Of a stretch of 64,000 nt of DNA, positions 8,045-16,541 are shown piece by piece. A program made the translations under genes and the position numbers. Origin of the DNA: Eikenella sp963548155. Lineage in GTDB: Bacteria; Pseudomonadota; Gammaproteobacteria; Burkholderiales; Neisseriaceae. The stretch's first letter is position 1. Each line of letters starts with the position of its first letter. The notes beneath the pieces were generated by a model. That model was not told where the DNA came from. It did no database searches and saw only the letters and a list, made by a program, of their open reading frames with translations. The stretch spans positions 1-64,000 of the forward strand of contig CAUUTP010000002.1 in the NCBI GenBank assembly GCA_963548155.1, in the 5' to 3' direction.

Positions 8045-8947
8045 ATGAAACCTCAAAAACGCCCCCTCAACGGCGTCCTCCTGCTCGACAAAGCCGCCGG
8101 CCTCTCCAGCAACAGCGCCCTCCAGCAAGCCCGCCGCCTCTACCGTGCCGAAAAAGCCGGCCACACCGGCGTGCTCGATCCGCTGGCCACCGGCCTGCTC
8201 CCCGTCTGCTTCGGCCAAGCCACCAAATTCGCCCAATATCTGCTCGATGCCGACAAAGCCTACATCGCCACCCTCCGTCTCGGCCAAGCCACCGATACTG
8301 GTGATGCCGAAGGCACCATCACCGCCACCAGCCACACCGAAATCAGCCAAACCGAGTTTCAGGTAGCCTGCCAACAACACCTCGGCGCACAGCAGCAGCT
8401 GCCCCCCATGTATTCCGCCCTCAAGCACCAAGGCAAACCCCTCTATCAATACGCCCGCCAAGGCATCGATATCCAACGCCAGCCCCGCAACATCCATATC
8501 CACGACATCCAAATCCTCCGCTTCCAACTCCCCGAAGCCCAAATCAGCGTGCAATGCAGCAAAGGCACCTACATCCGCACCCTCGCCGAAGACATTGCCA
8601 AAAGCGCCAACACCCTGGCCCATCTCTCCGCCCTGCGCCGTACCGCCACCGCCGGCTTCCAAATCGAACACAGCCACAGCATCGAAAGCCTTGCCGCGCT
8701 CACCGAAGAGCAGCGCGATGCCTTGCTGCTGCCCTGTGATGCATTGGTGCAACATCTGCCGCAGCACACCGCCAGCGAACCAACCATCCGCGCCCTGCGC
8801 TTCGGCCAAACCCCTGCCGCCCCGCCGGAGCTGCCAGAAAACACCCCCCTGCGCATCTACGCCGCCAACCGCGAATTCATCGGCCTCGTCACCAGCCAGC
8901 AAGGCTACCTGAAAGCCCTCCGCCTGATAAGCACACAAGCCGACTGA
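8045..8947 (+). CDS. truB: tRNA pseudouridine-55 synthase
   Basis: A 300-residue TruB. The N-terminal domain has GVLLLDKAAGLSSN and the catalytic loop GHTGVLDPLATGLLP, with Asp45 as the expected nucleophile. Later blocks are PPMYSALKHQGKPLYQYAR and CSKGTYIRTLAEDIA, and there is a C-terminal PUA-like region. It converts U55 to pseudouridine in the T-loop of tRNAs. Two DUS copies lie inside the gene (near 8358 and 8902). It is not next to rbfA or infB here. Confidence 0.95.
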   Translation: MKPQKRPLNGVLLLDKAAGLSSNSALQQARRLYRAEKAGHTGVLDPLATGLLPVCFGQATKFAQYLLDADKAYIATLRLGQATDTGDAEGTITATSHTEISQTEFQVACQQHLGAQQQLPPMYSALKHQGKPLYQYARQGIDIQRQPRNIHIHDIQILRFQLPEAQISVQCSKGTYIRTLAEDIAKSANTLAHLSALRRTATAGFQIEHSHSIESLAALTEEQRDALLLPCDALVQHLPQHTASEPTIRALRFGQTPAAPPELPENTPLRIYAANREFIGLVTSQQGYLKALRLISTQAD

Positions 8948-8948
8948 A

Positions 8949-8977
8949 TTGGGCCAACCCCATATTTATGCTAGAAT
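8949..8977 (+). promoter_or_regulatory. Promoter of the surface lipoprotein gene
   Basis: TTGGGC (8949-8954) and TAGAAT (8972-8977) are 17 bases apart, and TGC precedes the -10 box (extended -10). This leaves a leader of about 90 bases before the ATG at 9077. Confidence 0.6.
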
Positions 8978-9076
8978 CGCGGCCTTTTTTACTTAACGTT
9001 CTACGGTCACGCCGACCATCGCGACATGCGTTACCCGATCAGCAGGCCGAGAACCTTCTCAACACAAGGAATAAGA

Positions 9077-9868
9077 ATGAAAGCACAAACCCTACTGGCC
9101 ATCGCCATCACCGCCCTTGGCTTGGCTGCTTGCGGCAGCGGTGGCGGCGGCAGCCCGATCGACAACGGTCGCAACGGCCCCAACCCCAACAATCCGATCA
9201 ATCCCGACGATCCCAATCCGGGCGGCGGCAATCCTCCCCCGCCTCCCGCCAATCAGCGTACCGGCAAGGTCATCACCCTGTCGGCCGACGGCTATCAACG
9301 CATCGGCGAGCAGGCTCTGTCCTTCACCCAGCAAAACTTTGGCGTGCTGAAGGTAGATGGCCAAGAGCTGAACATTATCCCTCCCAACATGGTTGTCGGC
9401 GGTCTGCTCAATATGCAGGTACAAAACACCGCTCGCGTAGGGCAAGTGATGACGCAATCCAGCTATGGCTATGTCCGTGAAGGAACCAATGCCAAGGGCT
9501 ATATGTTTTCACAAGGCATCGTGACCTCAGCCAACGACATGCCCACCGTCGGCGTCTTCAATTATGACGGCAATGTTGTTCACGCCGCCATGTCCAACCA
9601 GCCCGGCGGCCAGGTTGAAACAGGCGCCGCCAACTTCACTGTCGATTTCGGCAACCGCCTCATCAATGGCACGCTTACTCCCGCCAACAACGCAGAAGTT
9701 GTATTGGACAACGGCATCATTAACGGCAACAGCTTTAGCGGTACGGCCAACTCCGGCGCGGAATTCAGCGGCCACTTCTATGGCGGCCATGCCGACGAAA
9801 TGGGCGGCACCTACCACAAACAAGGCGAGTACACCGGCGCGTTCGGCACACGGAAAATCGTTCCTTAA
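9077..9868 (+). CDS. Surface lipoprotein with TbpB-like C-terminal barrel (possible Slam substrate)
   Basis: A 263-residue lipoprotein. The lipobox is LGLAACG with Cys19 as the lipidated residue. A Gly/Ser run and a Pro/Asn/Gly-rich linker (residues 20-60) follow, as in TbpB, fHbp and NHBA anchors. The C-terminal half is rich in Gly, Asn and short beta repeats and ends YTGAFGTRKIVP, resembling the TbpB-type handle barrel. Such lipoproteins are displayed on the Neisseriaceae surface by Slam and often bind host proteins. No Slam gene is in the window, and the ligand is unknown. The ATG at 9077 follows AAGGA; an upstream in-frame ATG at 9026 would break the signal peptide. Confidence 0.72.
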   Translation: MKAQTLLAIAITALGLAACGSGGGGSPIDNGRNGPNPNNPINPDDPNPGGGNPPPPPANQRTGKVITLSADGYQRIGEQALSFTQQNFGVLKVDGQELNIIPPNMVVGGLLNMQVQNTARVGQVMTQSSYGYVREGTNAKGYMFSQGIVTSANDMPTVGVFNYDGNVVHAAMSNQPGGQVETGAANFTVDFGNRLINGTLTPANNAEVVLDNGIINGNSFSGTANSGAEFSGHFYGGHADEMGGTYHKQGEYTGAFGTRKIVP

Positions 9869-9920
9869 CCGATCTGGCTGACACACGTTTGCTTTGCAGT
9901 TAGGCAAAGCAGTAACACAA

Positions 9921-9950
9921 CAGGCTACCTGAAAACTTTCAGGTAGCCTG
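9921..9950. terminator. Bidirectional inverted DUS terminator
   Basis: A 14-bp perfect palindromic stem with a two-base centre, built from two facing DUS copies, lies between the convergent lipoprotein and ygfZ genes. Confidence 0.85.
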
Positions 9951-9973
9951 TTTCTCCTTATGCGGCCAGCCGG

Positions 9974-10828
9974 TCAATCCGCCTGCGTTTCAAACAACAA
10001 CTTCAGCGTTTGTAAATCCTGACTGTCGGCCTGCAAAGCCTTACCTGCCGCTCCATGTTTGATAACCGCCAGCAGCACAAAAGCCCCATCGTGCGCCGCA
10101 CTGTTAATCACAATGCCCACTTCCTCGCCATCGGCCTCCACCTTGCTGCCAACGGCTACAGGTTGGGCACTGCGGCACACCGCCATGCCGCGCCGTACTT
10201 GGCCGCGATACTGCGCGCGGGCGATGATTTCCTGCCCCGGATAGCAGCCTTTTTTGAAATGCACGCCGCCGAGCAGGTGCTGATTCAGCATTTGCGCCAC
10301 ACAGCTTTCCACGGTGGGCTGCGAAATCCACGGCCGCCCCTGCAAAATTTCGGCGGCCTGCCAGGCTTCGGCAGCGGCAGGGTGGTCGGCATCGGGCAGC
10401 GGCACGGAGCTGAGCAAGATGCGGTTACCCCCAGCCAAAGCCAACGTAATCAGCCCATTCTCGCCTTCTTCGGCGGCAAACTTGAGCGCGGCGGCATCGG
10501 TGCCCGTATCCGCACCGCTTTGGCCGTACACCTGCCAGGCGCTGTCGGTGTGGAACACCGTTTTGCTGCGTAGCACAAACATCCGCAGCCGCTTTATCGT
10601 GGCTTCCAGCAAATCCGCCGCCATCACCAGCAGAAAACGGTCGGCACGGCGCAACACCAGCATATTGGCTAACACCCGCCCGCGCGGCGAATTGTAAGTG
10701 GCGAAACAAGCCTCGCCCGGCTGCAAATCTAAAATGTGGTTGGAAAGCTGGCTGTGCAGAAATTCGGCAGCATCCGCGCCACTTACCTCCGCCACGCCGA
10801 AAAAGGGCAGTTTGCAAAGTGTGTGCAT
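9974..10828 (-). CDS. ygfZ: Folate-binding protein YgfZ/GcvT family
   Basis: A 284-residue protein with the hallmark KGCYPGQE (about residue 195) and an N-terminal GcvT-like domain including FLHSQLSNHI and YNSPRGRVLANM. YgfZ binds tetrahydrofolate and supports iron-sulfur cluster enzymes such as MiaB. The conserved cysteine of the motif is intact. It is convergent with the lipoprotein gene across a DUS terminator. Confidence 0.92.
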   Translation of the reverse strand: MHTLCKLPFFGVAEVSGADAAEFLHSQLSNHILDLQPGEACFATYNSPRGRVLANMLVLRRADRFLLVMAADLLEATIKRLRMFVLRSKTVFHTDSAWQVYGQSGADTGTDAAALKFAAEEGENGLITLALAGGNRILLSSVPLPDADHPAAAEAWQAAEILQGRPWISQPTVESCVAQMLNQHLLGGVHFKKGCYPGQEIIARAQYRGQVRRGMAVCRSAQPVAVGSKVEADGEEVGIVINSAAHDGAFVLLAVIKHGAAGKALQADSQDLQTLKLLFETQAD

Positions 10829-10946
10829 GGTTTTCTCCTGTGTTTTAGCAAACGAAATTTAAACCGATACTACATTGGCCCGACTGTATTATCTGCGGTC
10901 AGCCGCCTTATCTCGATTTAAATCTAATTCACGACACCTGATTTAG

Positions 10947-11198
10947 TCAGTAATTCTTCTCGCCAAAAAAGGCATAAGTTGCATCGTGGAACAGCTCGCT
11001 TTGTGCGCTGTCGGAATATTCCAGCCGCGCCAGTTCATCATCAAAGCCCGCACGCACTGCCTCCAGCACATCTTGCGCCATATCCGGCGGCAGGCTGCGC
11101 AGCAGGCTTTTCAACGCGCTGCCCAATACCAAGTTTTGCACGCGCAAAGCCTCGCAGCTTTCTTCCAAATAGCTGATTCTCTGATTGATTTCTTCCAT
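10947..11198 (-). CDS. Small coiled-coil-like conserved protein
   Basis: An 83-residue protein starting MEEINQRISYLEESCEALR; the N-terminal half has a heptad-like pattern. The ATG at 11198 is chosen because AAGGAAGAAGG lies just upstream; an in-frame GTG at 11219 would add seven residues but lacks such a site. I do not recognise its function. It is the last chromosomal gene before the left prophage boundary. Confidence 0.65.
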   Translation of the reverse strand: MEEINQRISYLEESCEALRVQNLVLGSALKSLLRSLPPDMAQDVLEAVRAGFDDELARLEYSDSAQSELFHDATYAFFGEKNY

Positions 11199-11299
11199 AA
11201 CCTTCTTCCTTTCCGCCACAGGCCACGCGGCCGGGCAATGGGGCGGATTATAAGCCCAAGCCCGGCGCTTGGACAGCCGCCACCCGCAGAGGCATATTT

Positions 11300-11310
11300 T
11301 ATGAAATAAT
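11300..11310. other. Candidate attL core
   Basis: TATGAAATAAT recurs at 60378-60388, and these two copies enclose all phage genes. The site is intergenic, not in a tRNA. It is short (11 bp), so the exact core is uncertain. Confidence 0.5.
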
Positions 11311-11383
11311 CAATCATCAAGATGGCTGCCATAGATAAATATATATTGCATAAGCATAATTCATCTTTTGGCAGCCGTTATAT

Positions 11384-11411
11384 TTCCGCAATTTTTAGCG
11401 GCGTTCCGCAA
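11384..11411. promoter_or_regulatory. Candidate integrase arm-type sites, left side
   Basis: TTCCGCAA occurs twice in direct orientation (11384-11391 and 11404-11411) between the candidate core and the integrase stop. The second copy extends to CGTTCCGCAAAA, which recurs at 60261-60272 near the right end. Confidence 0.4.
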
Positions 11412-11415
11412 AACG

Positions 11416-12450
11416 CTATTTCAGCGGCTTGAGAATTTTACCGCGCCGGATATAGATTTTTGTCATCTGCTCAGAGGTGTGGCCAAGTTGGTCGGAAGCG
11501 CTGCGGGTGTCGGCAGCCAGGTAAATGTCCGTGGCGGCTTTAGCTCTCAAGTCGCGGAATTGGAATGCGGACAACTCTTCGGCCAGTTCCGGCCGCTGCT
11601 GCATGACGGTTTTTCTCAACTCTAAAAATTGCCTGCTTAGGGCGGCGCGGGACAACGGTTTTCCGTGGCTGTTGAGAAACAGGTAGCCGTTATCTTGGTG
11701 GATACGGTCGATGATTTCTTTGAGCTTGCCGCTGATTTCAAAGCGTAGCTTAGCGCCTGTTTTCTGCTGGCTGATATGTAGGATGCCTTCGTGGATGTGG
11801 CTGCTGTGAATGCCGACTATATCAACAGGGCGCTGGCCGGTGATGTAGGCAATATCCATTAAATCGCGCATCTGCTGGCTGGCGGCCTGATAGACGGCCT
11901 GATACAGGTAATCCTCAATATAAACCTCACGGCGCTTCTTACTATGCTTCTTGACGTTGCGGCAGGGGTTTTCTTTGCTTGTCCAGCCCTGCTCTCTGGC
12001 ATAGTTAAAGATGGCGCTGAGATAACCGATTTCGTTGTTAGCTCCGCCGGGTGTGTCTTTGCGCCAGTCGAGATAACGGCGGACGTGTGCCGGTTCGATT
12101 TCATCCAATGGCGCCGGGTTCTCCCCGCCGAAAAACTTAGACAGCTTGCGCACGGCGTTGTTGGCGCTGGAAATGGTGTTGCGGCTGCGGTGGCTGATGA
12201 TATTTTGCAGGTAGCGTTCGGCCGCAACGGGGAAGGTAACACGGGCGGACTTGGGCAGTTTGGCTGCTTCGAGTTTGCTCCACTCTTGGACTGCGGCAAT
12301 GTAGTCCGTGCCAAGCGGGATTTCTTTGCGCCGCCCGCCTTCCCGCCCGTCGTAGTAGTAATAGACGGTGGTCTTGCCGTTTTTTCGGGTGCGTTTGCGC
12401 GCCAGCATTCTATCCGGCAGGTTGCTGTTGGCGCTCCGTTTCCTGCCCAT
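11416..12450 (-). CDS. int: Tyrosine-family site-specific integrase
   Basis: A 344-residue tyrosine recombinase. An N-terminal arm-binding region and a SAM-like core-binding domain (about residues 70-165) precede the catalytic domain. Visible catalytic elements are TGQRPVD (first Arg), QQKTGAKL (Lys), FRDLRAKAATD (second Arg box, with Arg where His is common) and LGHTSEQMTKIYIRR (His/Tyr). It would integrate and excise the prophage. It lies beside attL and is transcribed towards it, at the end of the leftward operon. Confidence 0.93.
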   Translation of the reverse strand: MGRKRSANSNLPDRMLARKRTRKNGKTTVYYYYDGREGGRRKEIPLGTDYIAAVQEWSKLEAAKLPKSARVTFPVAAERYLQNIISHRSRNTISSANNAVRKLSKFFGGENPAPLDEIEPAHVRRYLDWRKDTPGGANNEIGYLSAIFNYAREQGWTSKENPCRNVKKHSKKRREVYIEDYLYQAVYQAASQQMRDLMDIAYITGQRPVDIVGIHSSHIHEGILHISQQKTGAKLRFEISGKLKEIIDRIHQDNGYLFLNSHGKPLSRAALSRQFLELRKTVMQQRPELAEELSAFQFRDLRAKAATDIYLAADTRSASDQLGHTSEQMTKIYIRRGKILKPLK

Positions 12451-12462
12451 GATTATTCCCTC

Positions 12463-12666
12463 CTAAACTGCCGGCTGCCACCTGGGCTTGTCCGGCTTAT
12501 GTTTTTGCGGTTTACCTTCCAGCACGCTGCGGCTGACAACAGGGTAGCCTGCGGCATTGGTAAAAAACGGAATGCCGTTTTTGCGCAGGGTTTCGGCCTG
12601 TTTTTTCGGTTGTTTGCGGCTGGTTAGTTCGATGATTTCTTCGCGGGTTAAAAAGGTGTCGGTCAT
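12463..12666 (-). CDS. DUF4224-like small protein, possible excisionase
   Basis: A 67-residue protein, MTDTFLTREEIIELTSRKQPKKQAE at its start in two parts: a short helical N-terminus and a lysine/proline-rich tail. It resembles the DUF4224 proteins found immediately upstream of phage integrases, where an excisionase is expected. It starts 12 bases upstream of the integrase in the same operon. Confidence 0.65.
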   Translation of the reverse strand: MTDTFLTREEIIELTSRKQPKKQAETLRKNGIPFFTNAAGYPVVSRSVLEGKPQKHKPDKPRWQPAV

Positions 12667-12676
12667 GTTTCCCCTT

Positions 12677-13036
12677 TCAAATAATAATCTTGATGATGGA
12701 CTGTTCGCCGTCCACTTCTTCCAGCCCGTCCAAATCCTGTAGCCCTTGCATGGCTACTTCGTACAATATCCGGCTAAGGTTTTCACGGGTTACGCCTTCG
12801 CTCGTTATCTTGGCTTCGCGGATTTCGTACTCCGGCTTGCCCACCAGCTTCAGCCATATTTCAAACCGGTACTTTCTGGGCTTGTCAAAGATGCGCTTAC
12901 GCTTCGCAGGGTCGGCAAAGTCGCCGAACATCTCCGACGTCTGCTGAAACTCGTCATAGGTATCTGCGCCCACCAATGGGAAGGTGCAGTAGCCGCGATA
13001 GGGCTTAGACGGTTTCCGTTTTCGGTTTCGGCTCAC
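12677..13036 (-). CDS. Hypothetical phage protein
   Basis: A 119-residue protein with a very basic N-terminus (MSRNRKRKPSKPYRGY) and an acidic C-terminus. No domain recognised. It lies in the leftward operon between the excisionase-like gene and the MazG-like gene. Confidence 0.6.
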   Translation of the reverse strand: MSRNRKRKPSKPYRGYCTFPLVGADTYDEFQQTSEMFGDFADPAKRKRIFDKPRKYRFEIWLKLVGKPEYEIREAKITSEGVTRENLSRILYEVAMQGLQDLDGLEEVDGEQSIIKIII

Positions 13037-13064
13037 GTCTCAATCTCCCAAAATTAAAGCCGCA

Positions 13065-13388
13065 TTACGCGGCGGGGTTTGTGGTGGCATCTTCCTCTTT
13101 CACAAACACGCCATCTTTCATCACGCCCTTGCGCTCTTTGATTTCGTCATAGGCTTGGGCGATACAGTCTTCTATCTGCAAGCCGTTCTGTGCGGCCAGG
13201 ATGGTTAGCACGACTACACAATCGCCGATGCTGTCAGCGATACAGCGGCGCGGGCGGCCACGGGAAATATCGGCGGCTAGTTCGCCAGTCTCTTCTACGA
13301 GTTTCGCAAGCTGTCGGAAACTGTCGCTGCCTGCGATAAGGTTACGGGCTTCTGCCCATTCGCGGATTTGGGTAAATGTTTGGGTCAT
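13065..13388 (-). CDS. MazG-like nucleotide pyrophosphohydrolase
   Basis: A 107-residue all-alpha NTP pyrophosphatase-type protein. It shows LAKLVEETGELAADI with the EExxE metal motif and a downstream DSIGDCVVVLTILA carrying the second acidic pair. Phage MazG-like enzymes hydrolyse NTPs or (p)ppGpp-related pools. The single-domain size fits the MazG-like group. Confidence 0.75.
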   Translation of the reverse strand: MTQTFTQIREWAEARNLIAGSDSFRQLAKLVEETGELAADISRGRPRRCIADSIGDCVVVLTILAAQNGLQIEDCIAQAYDEIKERKGVMKDGVFVKEEDATTNPAA

Positions 13389-13390
13389 GA

Positions 13391-13690
13391 TTATTCCTTT
13401 GCTTCTGCTGCCTGCTCCTGCATGGCGGCATCGATATGCGCCCGCAGGCAGGGTTTTAGTTGGACGGTGTTGCCTAGTGTGATGTCGATGTCATCTTGGG
13501 CGGCCAGCCAGTCAATGCGCTCGGTGTCGGGGTGGGGGACGGCTTGCAGGACGATGTGGGCGACGAGATATTGGCAGCCGCCGTCGCTGACTACCCAGCC
13601 TGCTTCGGAATGGATTTCGTCTTGGTGCAGATAAACAAATTGTTTGTCGTTCCATAACGCGCGGTCGCCAAATTTAAATTGATGGGTCAT
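13391..13690 (-). CDS. Hypothetical phage protein
   Basis: A 99-residue protein starting MTHQFKFGDRALWNDKQFVY, which looks like a small beta-rich domain. It ends two bases before the MazG-like start region and follows the methyltransferase. No domain recognised. Confidence 0.6.
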   Translation of the reverse strand: MTHQFKFGDRALWNDKQFVYLHQDEIHSEAGWVVSDGGCQYLVAHIVLQAVPHPDTERIDWLAAQDDIDITLGNTVQLKPCLRAHIDAAMQEQAAEAKE

Positions 13691-13699
13691 GGTTGCTCC

Positions 13700-14572
13700 T
13701 TATGCTACGAATAAATCGCCCTGTTTGGATGCGTTGGCTAAATTCTGCACAGCCTGATTGAAATAGCTTTCTTTTAATTCCGCGCCGATAAACCTGCGCC
13801 CCATCTCTAAGGCCACAAATCCTTCTGAACCAATGCCGGCAAATGGGGATAGCACGATATCGCCGGGGTTTGTCCATAAGTCCACGCCCCTGCGGATTAC
13901 ATCTAATTGCAGTGGGCAGATATGCCTTTCATCGTCATGCTCTCTTGCGCTGCGATATTGCAGTGTGTCAGATGGGTCAATGTCCATCCATACCGGGCTG
14001 GCGGCTTTCTGCCATTTATCGACTGGATATTGTGCGGGGTCGTGGGTTACTTTGTCGGTTACTTCGCCTGGCGCTCGCATGGTAATCAGGTAATCAGGGA
14101 TGCCCTGCCGGCACATGCTGGCATTAGTGCGCACGGTTTTATGCAGTAAGCCTAGGGCTTTGGTGCGCTGCATGGCGGTTACTGGGTCTTTCCAAATCAC
14201 CACTTCACTGGCATAGATAAAGCCGTGCTGCTGGAAGCAGCGGATTAGTTCGCCGCGAAAGTCCTTCAGCCCGATATAGCCGTCTCTCTCTTTGCTGGTG
14301 GGTAGCTGCATGCAGTGAAATGAAACATTTCTGCCCGGCTTCATCACGCGAGCCAGTTCGGCCACAAGAAAGGAAAAATGTTCGAAAAACTCTGCATCCG
14401 TTCGGCAGTTCCCCATATCGCGCGGGCTGTTGCTGTAGGTGTACAGGCTGGCGAAAGGCGGGCTGAAAATGGAATAGTCGATAGAACTATCCGGCAGCCC
14501 GCTCACGACTTCTACACAGTCGCCGTTGTATAAGTTCCAGTTTTCGCCTGATTGTTGTTTGATGATGTCCAT
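13700..14572 (-). CDS. Site-specific DNA methyltransferase (N4-cytosine/N6-adenine, beta-type motif order)
   Basis: A 290-residue amino-methyltransferase. The catalytic motif IV, SPPF, is near residue 38 and the AdoMet motif I, FAGIGSEG, is near residue 250, giving the order IV before I. The C-terminal RRFIGAELKESYF is typical of this fold. It would methylate exocyclic amino groups in phage or host DNA. Its first 61 bases overlap the end of the SNF2-type helicase gene, so the two are tightly coupled. No matching nuclease is seen. Confidence 0.85.
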   Translation of the reverse strand: MDIIKQQSGENWNLYNGDCVEVVSGLPDSSIDYSIFSPPFASLYTYSNSPRDMGNCRTDAEFFEHFSFLVAELARVMKPGRNVSFHCMQLPTSKERDGYIGLKDFRGELIRCFQQHGFIYASEVVIWKDPVTAMQRTKALGLLHKTVRTNASMCRQGIPDYLITMRAPGEVTDKVTHDPAQYPVDKWQKAASPVWMDIDPSDTLQYRSAREHDDERHICPLQLDVIRRGVDLWTNPGDIVLSPFAGIGSEGFVALEMGRRFIGAELKESYFNQAVQNLANASKQGDLFVA

Positions 14573-15975
14573 GATGTTTTCTCGCTAATTAACCAGCTTG
14601 GCAACTGCATTGCTTCATTGCGCTGGTATGGGTTGAAAATGCGCTGTTGTCCGATAACGGAATCTCTAACAGCTTGGCCGGTGGCGGCAGAAAGCTCATC
14701 CGCCATTGCTTGTGCATCCCGTTCTTTTCGTTTGATGTTGGCTACCACACTGCCTTCTTCTTCGCTGGCGATGATATGCACAAAGACTTCTTTGCTTTGC
14801 CCAAAGCGCCAGCAGCGGCGCACGGATTGGTAATAGGCTTCGTAGCTGTCGGTTACGCCAACAAAGGCCATATTCCGGCAATGCTGCCAGTTCATACCGA
14901 AACCGAAGATGCTGCCTTTTGACAGCAGTACTTGCACATCTCCCAAACGCCATGACTGTTCCAGTTCCAGCCTATCTTCTAGCTCGGTGCTGCCGCGAAT
15001 AGATGCCACGCTAATGCCGGCCTGTTGGAAGGCGGCTTCTAAGGCATCCTGTTCGGCATTCAGGTCGCACCAAACCAGCCACTTTTCATCTGAAGCCTGC
15101 ACAAGCCGGATGCACTCCGCCACCCGTTGAGTAATGGAACGGCGGCGGGCATCTCGTCTATCCTGCATTTCGGTAGCTTCTACCGGGAATAAAAAGCCAC
15201 GCTCATTAGCGTGGTCGATGTCAGATAGTACGGTGTGCTGTTGGATGTGCAGCGGCGGCAGGTTGTACGCCCCATCGTCAAAGCCTAAATCTGAAGGCTT
15301 GCGAACCATTGCGCCCCATGAGGATACCCAGCGCCAAAAGACTGCCTTGGCGTGGCCTTTCAGCCGCCAATCTTGCGTTTTGGCGGCATCATGCACGAAG
15401 TATTCCGCCAACATTTCGGCACGGGTGCAGATACCTAGAAACTCTGCATGTGTGCCTAGCTCGGTGTAATCGTTCGGGCTGGGGGTAGCGGTGGCGCATA
15501 GCTTGTAATCGCAATGGGCAAACGCTTCCGTTAGCTGGCTGAATGTTTTGGCGGTGTGGTGTTTGATGATACTGGATTCATCTAATACCACCGCATCGAA
15601 TTTGTGGGCATCAAACTTGTGCAGCCGCTCGTAGTTCGTGATATTGATGCCGCTGGCTACATCTTCAGGCTCGCGGCATAGGGTTATATCAATGCCGATG
15701 CTCTTCGCTTCTTCTGCGGTTTGGACAGCAACAGATAGCGGGGCAAGGATTAGCACCCGACAGCCGACTGATTTAACCAGCGTATCAGCCCAAGCCAACT
15801 GCATGCGGGTTTTGCCTAGCCCGGTATCGGCGAAGATGGCTGCTTTGCCACGGCGTAGCGCCCATTCAGCTAGTGCTTTTTGGTGTGGGTTTAAGTCGTA
15901 GCCGGACAAGTCTGCCCGAATGCCAACCGGCATCCTGCTGGATAACTTGCCATCTATGTATTGTTGGTATCGCAT
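14512..15975 (-). CDS. SNF2-like DEAD/H-box helicase
   Basis: A 487-residue superfamily 2 ATPase. Walker A is ADTGLGKTR (about residue 50), motif II is VVLDESS (about 128), motif III is ATATPSPN and the C-terminal motif VI region is QSVRRCWRFGQSKEV. These match the SNF2/DEAD-like translocases often coded next to a DNA methyltransferase in prophages. Function is not known precisely; replication, DNA remodelling or a restriction-like role are possible. The C-terminus overlaps the methyltransferase start. Confidence 0.85.
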   Translation of the reverse strand: MRYQQYIDGKLSSRMPVGIRADLSGYDLNPHQKALAEWALRRGKAAIFADTGLGKTRMQLAWADTLVKSVGCRVLILAPLSVAVQTAEEAKSIGIDITLCREPEDVASGINITNYERLHKFDAHKFDAVVLDESSIIKHHTAKTFSQLTEAFAHCDYKLCATATPSPNDYTELGTHAEFLGICTRAEMLAEYFVHDAAKTQDWRLKGHAKAVFWRWVSSWGAMVRKPSDLGFDDGAYNLPPLHIQQHTVLSDIDHANERGFLFPVEATEMQDRRDARRRSITQRVAECIRLVQASDEKWLVWCDLNAEQDALEAAFQQAGISVASIRGSTELEDRLELEQSWRLGDVQVLLSKGSIFGFGMNWQHCRNMAFVGVTDSYEAYYQSVRRCWRFGQSKEVFVHIIASEEEGSVVANIKRKERDAQAMADELSAATGQAVRDSVIGQQRIFNPYQRNEAMQLPSWLISEKTSWTSSNNNQAKTGTYTTATV

Positions 15976-16001
15976 GTCTGTTCTCTGTTTGTCTGGTGGC
16001 G

Positions 16002-16487
16002 TTATTTGATGCGCAGGCTTTCGCTGCTTTCGAGCTTCGCGCCGGGGATTTCTTTGCCGCTTTTGATGGCTTCCTTGATGGCGCTCTTGCTGATTTCTTT
16101 TGTTACTACCCAGTATTTTCCCGGTATCTGTTTTTCATCATAGACGGTAACGGCGGGCGGGTTCTTTTGGAACTTGGCGGTAAACGTGCCATCGTCAGCT
16201 TTGATTTCGCGGATGCCGGTGCGCCGCATATTGAAAGCCAAGTATTCTTTCAGCCTGCTCTGTCGGTTTTGCAGGGCTTTCTTTTTCTCCTGCATGGCTT
16301 TGATATGCTGGTCGAGCATGCTTATTTGGGCTTCTTGGTTCAGCCAATAGGCGGTTACGGCTTGGGCTTTAACTTCAAACTGTCCGATAACGGCTTCGAG
16401 TGTGTCGGCGGCTTCGGTTTCGTTGTCGAAATAGGCATCGAGAACGGCACGGATGTCATCGGCGCATTGGTAGAGGGTTACTTGCAT
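16002..16487 (-). CDS. Siphovirus Gp157-family protein
   Basis: A 161-residue protein with a long central coiled coil (ISMLDQHIKAMQEKKKALQN), then RLKEYLAFNMRRTGIREI and a C-terminal PAVTVYDEKQIPGKYW. This is the layout of Gp157, a phage protein linked to resistance against other phages in Streptococcus and often beside SSB and recombination genes. The ATG at 16487 has GGAG upstream and is preferred over the longer reading from 16520. Confidence 0.8.
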   Translation of the reverse strand: MQVTLYQCADDIRAVLDAYFDNETEAADTLEAVIGQFEVKAQAVTAYWLNQEAQISMLDQHIKAMQEKKKALQNRQSRLKEYLAFNMRRTGIREIKADDGTFTAKFQKNPPAVTVYDEKQIPGKYWVVTKEISKSAIKEAIKSGKEIPGAKLESSESLRIK

Positions 16488-16541
16488 GGGGGTTCTCCAA
16501 AGAAAAAGCCCTGCTTGCAAACAGGGCTGTGCTTCTGCTAT

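Noticed and set aside
8030..8938. Minus-strand reading of 302 codons
   Set aside because: Exact shadow of truB with biased composition and no motif.
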